This document shows positions 1 to 6,523 of a stretch of DNA of 6,523 bases, in pieces; the first letter of the stretch is position 1, and each line of letters starts with the position of its first letter. The position numbers and the translations under genes were made by a program. Under the pieces are notes generated by a model. It saw only the letters and a list, made by a program, of their open reading frames with translations, had not been told where the DNA came from and made no database searches. Source of the DNA: Candidatus Aminicenantota bacterium (GTDB lineage: Bacteria > Acidobacteriota > Aminicenantia > Aminicenantales > Aminicenantaceae); contig JAGLRY010000290.1 in assembly GCA_023135995.1 (NCBI GenBank), positions 1 to 6,523 of the forward strand. The letters run 5' to 3'.

Positions 1-56
<56 letters not shown>

Positions 57-75
57 TTCTTGCAAAGATAGTCAA

Positions 76-103
76 ATTGAATACAATAACTATTCTATGA
101 CAA
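76..103 (-). promoter_or_regulatory. Possible sigma70-type promoter for tRNA-Thr
   Basis: On the minus strand a TTGTCA box (98-103; 5 of 6 to TTGACA) is followed after 16 bases by TTCAAT (76-81; 4 of 6 to TATAAT). The mature tRNA 5' end (56) is about 20 bases beyond the -10 box, giving a leader of roughly a dozen bases, which is reasonable for a tRNA gene. The spacer is AT-rich, so chance matches are likely and the assignment is tentative. I found no equally good promoter in the other direction for smc; the best plus-strand pair, TTGAAT (77-82) and GACAAT (99-104) with a 16-base gap, has only 4 of 6 matches in each box. Confidence 0.3.
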
Positions 104-165
104 TTGAACACATCATTCTTAATAAAAATCCAATGAACTGTCAAGTGAAACAGGACGTGTAGAAC

Positions 166-3100
166 ATGATCATCAAGCGGCTGGAGCTCCAAGGATTCAA
201 ATCCTTCTCCGAAAGAACCAAGATCGTCTTCCATCCAGGCATTACAACGATCGTTGGCCCCAACGGCACTGGTAAAAGTAACATCGTCGATGCCCTCCTC
301 TGGGTTCTGAGCGGAAAACGCCTAAAAGCCCTCAGGGGGGAAAGGGGCAGTGACATCATATTCAACGGGAACACAAACACACCACCGATGAGTATGGCAG
401 ATGTCAGCCTCATCCTGGGAGATGGAGACGAAGACCTCATCATCAACCATCGCTTTTTCCGTTCGGGCGAGGGTGAGTACCGGATGAACGGCAAGGTCGT
501 TAGGCTTAAAGACCTCCATGACTACCTCTGGAAAAAGGCCATCGCTGAGACAGAATATTTTGTCATCGAACAAGGGAGTATCGGTCTTTTTCTCTCCTCA
601 AAACCCCTTGAAAAGAGGCAACTCCTCGAGGAGGCAGCCGGGACGGCCTTCTACAAAGATAAAAAAAAGCAGGCACAGAAAAAGCTGGAAAACAGCGAAC
701 AGAACATGGACCGGCTGGAAGATATCATCGCGGAAGTGGCCAGAGGGAAGAATTCACTCAAAAGGCAAGCCAGTGCCGCTATTCGGTACAGACAATTAAG
801 AGAGACGATCCGGGAGTACACACTCTTTCTATTCCGGGAGAAAATTCACAACCTTGAAAAAAGCCAAGCAGAAACCGCCGTCAACTACAGAAGATGTCTA
901 GAACATGAGCAAGACCTAGTTTCACGGTTAAAATCAGAGGAGCGACACCTGGCTGAAAAGCGGAAAGAAGTCTGGGAGATCGAGACATCTAACAAACAGG
1001 AAAAGGAAGACCTCTTCGTCCTCAAAACACAACTCTCCCGTTTAGAATCGGATCAGGACAAGGAAGAAAAACGCATCGATTATTTTGCCGAAAATAGAGC
1101 TAAAGCCAAAAAGGACAACGTGGAACTCCAAAATGAAAAGAGTGCACTGGAGGAGGAGAAAACAGCATCAGAAGACACACTCCTCAGCTTGAATCGTACG
1201 CTTGAACAAAAACAGAAAGAACTGGAGGAGATCTCTCAAGACACACAGATCTCTGACGATAACCTTCAGCAAAAACAAGAAAAGATCGAGTCTCTCCGCA
1301 GCGAACTCCTTGAAAAGCTCGCCATCCAGACAGAAATCAAAAATGAAGCCAGCAGGTACGAAAAAGAGGTCGAACTGATTATGCGCCAGGAGGATAAGTT
1401 CAAATTGCAGATCGATGAGCAAAAGGCTCTATTCAACGAAAAAGGCGACACAATCAAACAAAACACTGTTGATCTGGAAAAGCTTCAGGAAGACCTTCGG
1501 AAGAAAACGGAAGAGACCACGGATGTGCAGACTGCCACTGAACACCTAAACTCCGAGATCGAAAACTTGCAAGGCCAACTCGAAGAACTGGAAAAAAAGA
1601 AGGACCAAAATGTCCATCATCTTCAGGCATTGGAAAAACTTGAAGAGAAAGAACGCGGCGAGGACCTGACTGCAGATATTCCTGGCTCGTTGGGGATCCT
1701 GGCCGACTTGATCGAAACAGACCCCGACCACGCGCTCCTCATCGATGTCTTCTGGAAAGAAGAGGCAAAGGCGAATCTTATCGCTGCCGAAGATTTCCTA
1801 AAGAATCTGTCAGAGCATAAGCCGGCCGGGAATTACTTTTTGTTCTCTGCCCATAAGAAGGGCTCAGTCCCCGAAGAGGTCGAAAAGGACCCTAGAGTCA
1901 TCGGACTTCTCAAGGCAGCTATCCAGCCCGACTCAAAGATCAAGGATTCCTTCCCGCAGTTTGAAGAAGCCGTCATCGTTCAAGATATCAAAACCGCTGT
2001 CGAACTGTGGCTTCAGTATCCCACAATCAACTCTCTTACGATAAAGGGCGAGCTTCTTTGCGCATCGGGACTCATGAAGCTTGGGCCGAAAAAGGAGGGA
2101 ATGTTCTCTCTCAGCCAGGAGATGAAAGCACTGAAAGAAACGATCGAGGGGATAGATACACAGATTTCGCCACTGACACGGAGGATCGAAGAGAAACTCC
2201 AAACTCAGAGGGATCTCCAAGATAAAAAACAAGAGGCATCTTCATATCTATCGAAACTCTACCGACAGATCAATGAAAAAGAGAAGGATAAAGGTTACTA
2301 TCGATCCGAGACCCAGAAGATCGAATCCAATGTTTATCTCCTTAAAAAAGAGTTGGATGTCCTTCTGGAAGAAAAACAAGAAAAGAGCCTAAAACTGGAA
2401 GATCTCACAAAGACAATAAAAGAATTGGAAGAGGCTGAGGCAGTGTTAAAGAAGGACGTTCAAGAAGAGGAAGAACACTTGACACGCCTCAGAGGAAATA
2501 TCAGCAAGAGGAGAAAATTCTTTTTCGAACTCCAATCCGGAGCGGATATCACCCAAGAAAAAATCAACAACACAAAATCCCAGATCCAAACCATCTCTCA
2601 GAGGATGCAAAGTATCGAGTCCAAAATGGACAGTCTCGATGAAGAGATCAAGCTCTCAACGGCTGAAGAAAATAAATCCAAGATGCGGATCCATGAATTT
2701 TCCTCAAAAGCCTCTAAACTTAAAAAAAAGATCGAGGATAAGCAAACTCAAGAAATTGACCATGAATCTCGCTTGCAAACAGCGCAGAACGAACAGCAAA
2801 AGATGGAACAACGACTGGAGGAACGGCGGGAGGCCTATGAGGCCAAAAAAGAAGAACGCGTTCAGTGGGAGATCAAAAAAGCAGAGCGAGACCGGGATAT
2901 CGCCAATTGCGAGGAATCCTGCTGGCACGAGCTTAAAAAAACCCTGGATGAAGTCAAAAAAGACATTCAGATGGAGTCACTTCCCGATATTAACGTTGAG
3001 GAATATTTGAGTAAAGCCAAGGAGAAGCTCCAGACGTTTAAGGCTGTGAACCTCATGGCTGAGGAAGAATATCTCATCCAGAAAGAGCGTTACGAATTTC

Positions 3101-3654
3101 TCACCCAGGAACGCGATGACCTTCGAGATTCCATCGACACAACAAAGGAAGCCATTCGAAGGATCGACCAGGAGAGCAAAACACAGTTCTTGAACGCATT
3201 GCACGAGGTGAACAAGAATTTTAAAGATGTATTTGCCATTCTTTTTGAAGGTGGGCATGCTGAACTTAAGCTGATTGACCCTAATTCACCCCTGGAGAGT
3301 GGTGTGGAGATCATCGCACAACCCCCGGGAAAGAAAGTCCAGAGCTTAGGGCTCCTCTCAGGAGGGGAGAAAACCCTGACCAGTCTGGCCTTCTTCTTCG
3401 GACTTTTCAGGTATAAACCCACACCCTTCTGTATCCTCGATGAAGTGGACGCCGCATTGGATGAGAGGAATCTCACCAGGTTTCTCAATCTGATGAAAAA
3501 GATCAAGGATCAGACTCAGTTTATCGTCATCACGCACAATTTCAAGACCATGGAAGTCGCAGATTATATCTACGGGACATCCATGGGCGAACCGAACATC
3601 ACCACGATATACGCCATGAAGATGGAAAAAAAGAAACAGGAAAAACCTGGATGA
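166..3654 (+). CDS. smc: Chromosome segregation/condensation ATPase SMC (full length)
   Basis: This 1162-residue protein has the normal length for a bacterial SMC, the dimeric ATPase that with ScpA and ScpB forms the condensin-like complex that organises and separates chromosomes at the nucleoid. Domains in order: N-terminal head with Walker A GPNGTGKSN (31-39), R57 at the place of the known arginine finger, and the Q-loop (Q136 in FVIEQGSIG); a charged coiled-coil arm (about 165-500); hinge (about 503-655); a returning coiled coil to about 1010; C-terminal head with ABC signature LLSGGEK (1063-1069), Walker B CILDEVDAALDE (D1092, E1093) and H-loop H1124. All catalytic residues are present. 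ATG 166 is the first possible start, because an in-frame TAG lies at 160-162; a weak AGGA (152-155) precedes it. Oddities: the stretch after Walker A and the hinge glycines diverge from the family (see findings). It overlaps the next gene by 4 bases. scpA and scpB are not in the window. Confidence 0.97.
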   Translation: MIIKRLELQGFKSFSERTKIVFHPGITTIVGPNGTGKSNIVDALLWVLSGKRLKALRGERGSDIIFNGNTNTPPMSMADVSLILGDGDEDLIINHRFFRSGEGEYRMNGKVVRLKDLHDYLWKKAIAETEYFVIEQGSIGLFLSSKPLEKRQLLEEAAGTAFYKDKKKQAQKKLENSEQNMDRLEDIIAEVARGKNSLKRQASAAIRYRQLRETIREYTLFLFREKIHNLEKSQAETAVNYRRCLEHEQDLVSRLKSEERHLAEKRKEVWEIETSNKQEKEDLFVLKTQLSRLESDQDKEEKRIDYFAENRAKAKKDNVELQNEKSALEEEKTASEDTLLSLNRTLEQKQKELEEISQDTQISDDNLQQKQEKIESLRSELLEKLAIQTEIKNEASRYEKEVELIMRQEDKFKLQIDEQKALFNEKGDTIKQNTVDLEKLQEDLRKKTEETTDVQTATEHLNSEIENLQGQLEELEKKKDQNVHHLQALEKLEEKERGEDLTADIPGSLGILADLIETDPDHALLIDVFWKEEAKANLIAAEDFLKNLSEHKPAGNYFLFSAHKKGSVPEEVEKDPRVIGLLKAAIQPDSKIKDSFPQFEEAVIVQDIKTAVELWLQYPTINSLTIKGELLCASGLMKLGPKKEGMFSLSQEMKALKETIEGIDTQISPLTRRIEEKLQTQRDLQDKKQEASSYLSKLYRQINEKEKDKGYYRSETQKIESNVYLLKKELDVLLEEKQEKSLKLEDLTKTIKELEEAEAVLKKDVQEEEEHLTRLRGNISKRRKFFFELQSGADITQEKINNTKSQIQTISQRMQSIESKMDSLDEEIKLSTAEENKSKMRIHEFSSKASKLKKKIEDKQTQEIDHESRLQTAQNEQQKMEQRLEERREAYEAKKEERVQWEIKKAERDRDIANCEESCWHELKKTLDEVKKDIQMESLPDINVEEYLSKAKEKLQTFKAVNLMAEEEYLIQKERYEFLTQERDDLRDSIDTTKEAIRRIDQESKTQFLNALHEVNKNFKDVFAILFEGGHAELKLIDPNSPLESGVEIIAQPPGKKVQSLGLLSGGEKTLTSLAFFFGLFRYKPTPFCILDEVDAALDERNLTRFLNLMKKIKDQTQFIVITHNFKTMEVADYIYGTSMGEPNITTIYAMKMEKKKQEKPG

Positions 3655-5126
3655 AAATACAGCTCTTTGTTTCACCCGGAGGCTACTTTGCCGAACGATG
3701 GACCAAAGGATCTTCCATGCCTCATCTCGGCCTTCTATACATTGCAGCCGTCCTGGAAAAGGAAGGACATGAGATAAGGATCGTCCCGGCAGACATCTTA
3801 AAGCTCAACTGGAATCAAATCGCCGAGGAGATCAGGACATTTAAAGCAGACCTCATCGGCGTCACATCAACCACAGAAAATCGATTCCAGAGTTTTGACC
3901 TCATCAAGCTGGCAAAAAAAGAACATCCGGAGGCTCTGACCGTCATGGGAGGACCTCATGCCTCAATGGCCGCTGAGGACTGTCTTGCACACATCCCCGA
4001 GTTGGATATCGTCGTTAAGGGCGAAGGGGAAGAGACCATGCGCGAACTCTGTCGCGCCCTTGAAGGGGACGGCGGCAAGGATGCTCTCAGTTCAATCGCC
4101 GGGATTTCATACAGGAAAGATGAAAAGATCCATACAAATCCCACACGTCTACCTATTAAAAACCCGGACACCATCCCCCGCCCTGCCTATCACCTCATTC
4201 CCTTTGAGACATACAACTTCCGCTTTGAAGTCCCAGGTCAGGGACTACTTCCTGCTGTCAACATGATGTCCAGCCGTGGGTGTCCCTTCAACTGCAACTT
4301 TTGCGCAACCCCCATAAATTGGGGCCGCCTTGTAAGGATGAGGAGTGCAGAGAACATCATCGACGAGATCGAATTCCTGATCAATGAGTACGGAGTGAAA
4401 GTCATTTTCTTCTTTGATGACACATTCAACACAAACCCAAAACGCGTGCACGCGATCTGTGATCTTATTATCGAGCGAAAACTGGATATTTTTTTCAAAT
4501 GTGATGTCAGGATCGACCTCATCGACAAACCTCTGCTCGTGAAGATGAAAGAAGCAGGCCTCTTCCATCTCTCCTTCGGGATTGAGGCAGGCTCCGAGCG
4601 TGTGAGGAACCAAGTCGTCAACAAGAAGATCGAGGTGGATGATTTTCACCATTTGGTCGATTGGTGTAATGAACTGGACATCATCCCCAATGCCTTTTTC
4701 ATATTCAGCCATCCGACAGAGACTTGGGAAGAGGCCCAAGAATCCATCAAGATCATCGAACAGTACAAAGACAAGATCGAGGCGAGCGTAGCCATCCTCC
4801 ACATCTACCCGGGAACTCCTCTGGAAAAAACAGCCAAAGAAATGGGGGTGTTACCTGAAAACTTCACCTGGACAAAAAAATACCGCTCCGGAATCATCAC
4901 TCTTCCAGCAGCACAAGGGGATGTACCGCTCTTTATCGATCAGCTCACATGGGCACAAGTCAGTGAACTTGTCTTCCGGTGGTCATTGAGCGGGGGCCAG
5001 GTATCGATCTTCCGGAAGATCCCCCGGATTTTAACCAACATCCGGTCTTTGGGGGATATCAAACGTTACACCATCATGGCATTTGTGTACTCCAAGCTAA
5101 AACTCAAGAAAATATTCAAAAAATAG
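3651..5126 (+). CDS. B12-binding-domain radical SAM protein, substrate unknown
   Basis: This 491-residue cytoplasmic protein has the two-part layout of cobalamin-binding-domain radical SAM enzymes. The N-terminal Rossmann-like domain (about 1-140) shows HLGLLYIAAVLEKEGHE (25-41), MGGPH (99-103) and GEGEET (124-129); the DxHxxG cobalamin histidine motif is not seen, as is usual in this enzyme class. The radical SAM barrel (about 205-420) carries the cluster motif CPFNCNFC (C211, C215, C218), a downstream FFDDTFN (255-261), the SAM-contacting GIEAGSERV (310-318) and IYPGTPL (385-391). The last 40 residues are basic and helical in character. Relatives include methyltransferases and the BchE-type cyclase, and database names often copy those, but nothing here fixes the substrate. 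The ATG sits in an ATGA overlap with the smc stop, with AGGA (3638-3641) nine bases upstream, so translational coupling to smc is likely. The family assignment is firm and the reaction is unknown. Confidence 0.93.
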   Translation: MKIQLFVSPGGYFAERWTKGSSMPHLGLLYIAAVLEKEGHEIRIVPADILKLNWNQIAEEIRTFKADLIGVTSTTENRFQSFDLIKLAKKEHPEALTVMGGPHASMAAEDCLAHIPELDIVVKGEGEETMRELCRALEGDGGKDALSSIAGISYRKDEKIHTNPTRLPIKNPDTIPRPAYHLIPFETYNFRFEVPGQGLLPAVNMMSSRGCPFNCNFCATPINWGRLVRMRSAENIIDEIEFLINEYGVKVIFFFDDTFNTNPKRVHAICDLIIERKLDIFFKCDVRIDLIDKPLLVKMKEAGLFHLSFGIEAGSERVRNQVVNKKIEVDDFHHLVDWCNELDIIPNAFFIFSHPTETWEEAQESIKIIEQYKDKIEASVAILHIYPGTPLEKTAKEMGVLPENFTWTKKYRSGIITLPAAQGDVPLFIDQLTWAQVSELVFRWSLSGGQVSIFRKIPRILTNIRSLGDIKRYTIMAFVYSKLKLKKIFKK

Positions 5127-5158
5127 GTTGAAACTTCTGGTTCAAATTGAAAAAATAT

Positions 5159-5179
5159 ATCCCACGATTTGTATGGGAT
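5159..5179. other. Small hairpin in the radical SAM-symporter spacer
   Basis: ATCCCA (5159-5164) and TGGGAT (5174-5179) form a perfect six-pair stem with a nine-base loop. Read on the plus strand, an A-rich tract (5151-5155) precedes it and no U-run follows, so it is not a classical terminator for the radical SAM gene. Read on the minus strand the hairpin is followed by ATATATTTTTT, which resembles a weak intrinsic terminator, but no minus-strand gene is visible that would need one. It could instead be an mRNA-stabilising or processing hairpin between two operon genes, or chance in AT-rich DNA. Confidence 0.35.
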
Positions 5180-5190
5180 TATGAAATTGA

Positions 5191-5217
5191 GTTTCGGGTT
5201 TCGGAATTCAGGTTTCG
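5191..5217 (+). repeat. Short GTTTCGG heptamer repeats in the spacer
   Basis: GTTTCGG occurs twice back to back (5191-5197 and 5198-5204), followed by AATTCA and then GGTTTCG (5211-5217), which repeats the core GTTTCG. The array sits between the small hairpin and the ribosome-binding site of the symporter gene. With only two perfect units and one partial unit it may be a remnant of a dispersed TTCGG-type intergenic repeat or a local duplication. No protein is encoded here. Together with the hairpin this accounts for much of the 113-base spacer, in which I found no convincing promoter. Confidence 0.5.
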
Positions 5218-5229
5218 AACTTTGAAGTG

Positions 5230-5235
5230 AGGAGG
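5230..5235 (+). promoter_or_regulatory. Strong Shine-Dalgarno site of the symporter gene
   Basis: AGGAGG ends four bases before ATG 5240. It is a full consensus match, clearly stronger than the AGGA sites before smc and the radical SAM gene, though slightly close to the start codon. It supports ATG 5240 as the true start and suggests that translation of this gene does not depend on its upstream neighbour. Confidence 0.8.
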
Positions 5236-5239
5236 GATT

Positions 5240-6523
5240 ATGTCAACATACCTTTACATCATTCTGGCCTACTTGCTCATTCTGACAGCATTCAACTTTT
5301 ACAGAACCCGACGCATTAAAACCCAAGATGATTTTATGGTGGCTGGCCGAAGCCTCAAAACCAGTGTCATGGTCTTTACGCTGATCTGTACATGGATCGG
5401 TTCAGGGACCTTTATTGCAGGGGCCGAGTTCGCAGTCCAAGCTGGATTTTCCGCTATATGGCTCGCAGCAGGCGCTTGGGTGGGTATCATTTTTATCTAT
5501 TTCCTTGCAGCAAAGATCCGAACGTTCGGCCAGTACACGATCGGCGATATTCTCGAAGAACGCTACGGCCCAGCTGCGCGGATATTCGGCGCCATTGCCA
5601 TCATCATATCCTTTACAGCTATTGTCTCTTACCAGTTTGTCGCCGGCGGGTTTATCCTGAATGTTGCCACAGATGGGGCCATCCCTGAGTCAATGGGCAT
5701 CATCATCGCTGCGCTCTTTGTTATCCTTTTTACAACCCTCGGTGGGATGATGGCCATCGCCTACACGGACCTGCCCAACGGGATCATCATCGTCCTTGCA
5801 TGCATACTCTCAGTGCCCTTTGTCTATTTGGCTGCAGGAGGGTTTGAGCAGGCAAAGCAGAACCTCGATCCAGGCTATTTTGCGGCTGTAAACGAACAAT
5901 TCGGAACACATCCCACACTCAAAGTCGCCGGGTACTTTCTTGCCACAATGTTCCTCCTCATGGGAGTACAGAGCATGTATCAGAAGTTCTACAGCGCCAA
6001 GACGCCCAAGGATGCCAGAAAGGCGGCGATCTGGTGGATCATAGGCACTATCTTCATCGAAACGGTCGTTGTTGTCATCGCTGTTTTAGCTTACAGCAAG
6101 CTCAAAGACCAGATCGACCTGACAATACCACGGGAAGGCGGAAAAATTGTTCTGATGGCGGCCAAAAACCTTGTCCCTGCACCGGTAGGCATCCTCCTCC
6201 TGGGTGCAGCGTGTGCAGTTGTGATATCCACAGGCATGAATTACCTCCTCTCTCCATCCACAAATATCATGCGCGACATCTATCAACGGTTTCTCAACAA
6301 AGACGCCAAACAGAGCACCATGGTCGCCCTTCAGAAAATTTGTGTCGTTATCCTTGGAGTCATTGCCTTTTTCCTGGCCATCCGGATGAAATCCGTGCTC
6401 AGTATGGCGATCTTTGCGTACACGATCTACGGCGTATCCATAACACCTGCACTCCTTGCCGCATTGACTTGGAAAAGAGCGACCAAGATCGGGGGACTGG
6501 TCTCCATCATTTCAGGCACTTTT
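5240..6523 (+). CDS. Sodium:solute symporter (SSF family), 3' end outside window
   Basis: The frame stays open for 428 codons to the window edge. It encodes a very hydrophobic inner-membrane protein with about eleven complete membrane helices and the start of another (near residues 4-20, 42-64, 72-91, 115-140, 153-173, 181-200, 230-248, 263-288, 315-337, 362-382, 388-409, then 417 onward). SSF proteins use the Na+ gradient to import sugars, amino acids, organic acids or other solutes. Family marks are DDFMVAGRSL (30-39) after helix 1, TWIGSGTFIAGAEF (51-64) in helix 2, GGMMAIAYTDLPNG (168-181), and the ACAVVISTGMNYLLSPST stretch (324-341), where S330 and T331 match the Na2-site Ser/Thr pair known in PutP and vSGLT. 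ATG 5240 follows an in-frame TGA (5228-5230) and a strong ribosome-binding site. The substrate cannot be predicted. The family's usual length of about 450-550 residues means a modest C-terminal part is missing. Confidence 0.92.
   Translation, partial: MSTYLYIILAYLLILTAFNFYRTRRIKTQDDFMVAGRSLKTSVMVFTLICTWIGSGTFIAGAEFAVQAGFSAIWLAAGAWVGIIFIYFLAAKIRTFGQYTIGDILEERYGPAARIFGAIAIIISFTAIVSYQFVAGGFILNVATDGAIPESMGIIIAALFVILFTTLGGMMAIAYTDLPNGIIIVLACILSVPFVYLAAGGFEQAKQNLDPGYFAAVNEQFGTHPTLKVAGYFLATMFLLMGVQSMYQKFYSAKTPKDARKAAIWWIIGTIFIETVVVVIAVLAYSKLKDQIDLTIPREGGKIVLMAAKNLVPAPVGILLLGAACAVVISTGMNYLLSPSTNIMRDIYQRFLNKDAKQSTMVALQKICVVILGVIAFFLAIRMKSVLSMAIFAYTIYGVSITPALLAALTWKRATKIGGLVSIISGTF

Noticed and set aside
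518..799. 93-codon plus-strand open frame in another phase inside smc
   Set aside because: It overlaps the SMC head and Q-loop in a different frame and encodes a Lys/Arg/Ser-rich sequence with no family features; it is only relevant as the possible end of a slippage product.
660..3190. Lys/Glu-rich internal repetition in smc as a possible repeat array
   Set aside because: It is explained by the heptad pattern of the SMC coiled-coil arms; there is no fixed DNA-level period.
3090..3506. 138-codon minus-strand open frame
   Set aside because: It is antisense to the highly conserved C-terminal head of SMC, whose signature and Walker B motifs prove the plus-strand reading.
4245..4802. 185-codon open frame on the minus strand
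   Set aside because: It lies entirely inside the radical SAM gene, opposite its catalytic region; the translation has no recognisable motif and there is no sign of a ribosome-binding site. It is a shadow of the real gene.
5128..5145. TTGAA/TTCAA inverted repeat right after the radical SAM stop as a terminator
   Set aside because: The stem has only five AT-rich pairs with an eight-base loop and no U-run follows; it is too weak to call.

Overview
The window is an ordinary chromosomal stretch of a bacterium. Three genes point that way: a full-length prokaryotic-type SMC ATPase, a bacterial-style tRNA-Thr(CGT), and a B12-binding-type radical SAM enzyme joined to smc by an ATGA overlap. Base composition is balanced and codon use looks alike across the three protein genes (frequent ATC for Ile, AGG/AGA often used for Arg), so I see no sign of recent transfer. 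The radical SAM enzyme and the symporter would fit an anaerobic heterotroph. The SMC motif variants recall lineages such as Acidobacteria/Aminicenantes or former Deltaproteobacteria, but this is only an impression and cannot be settled from the window.

Layout: positions 1-56 hold the 5' three quarters of a tRNA-Thr gene on the minus strand; its 3' end lies off the window. A 109-base AT-rich divergent spacer (57-165) follows. From 166 all genes read rightwards: smc (166-3654), a cobalamin-binding-domain radical SAM gene (3651-5126) overlapping it by 4 bases, a 113-base spacer with a small hairpin and GTTTCGG heptamer repeats (5127-5239), and a sodium:solute symporter (SSF) gene (5240-6523) that runs off the right edge still open.

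How the genes relate: the smc-radical SAM pair is almost certainly co-transcribed and translationally coupled, but no established biology joins chromosome organisation to this radical SAM family, so the pairing may be lineage-specific and incidental. The symporter has its own strong ribosome-binding site and may be a separate unit or the distal gene of the same operon. The SMC partners scpA and scpB are not in the window.

I found no mobile element, CRISPR array, toxin-antitoxin pair or defence system, and no clearly new system. The items most worth a second look are the divergent SMC sequence just after Walker A, the loss of two hinge glycines in SMC, and the coupling of smc to an enzyme of unknown substrate.
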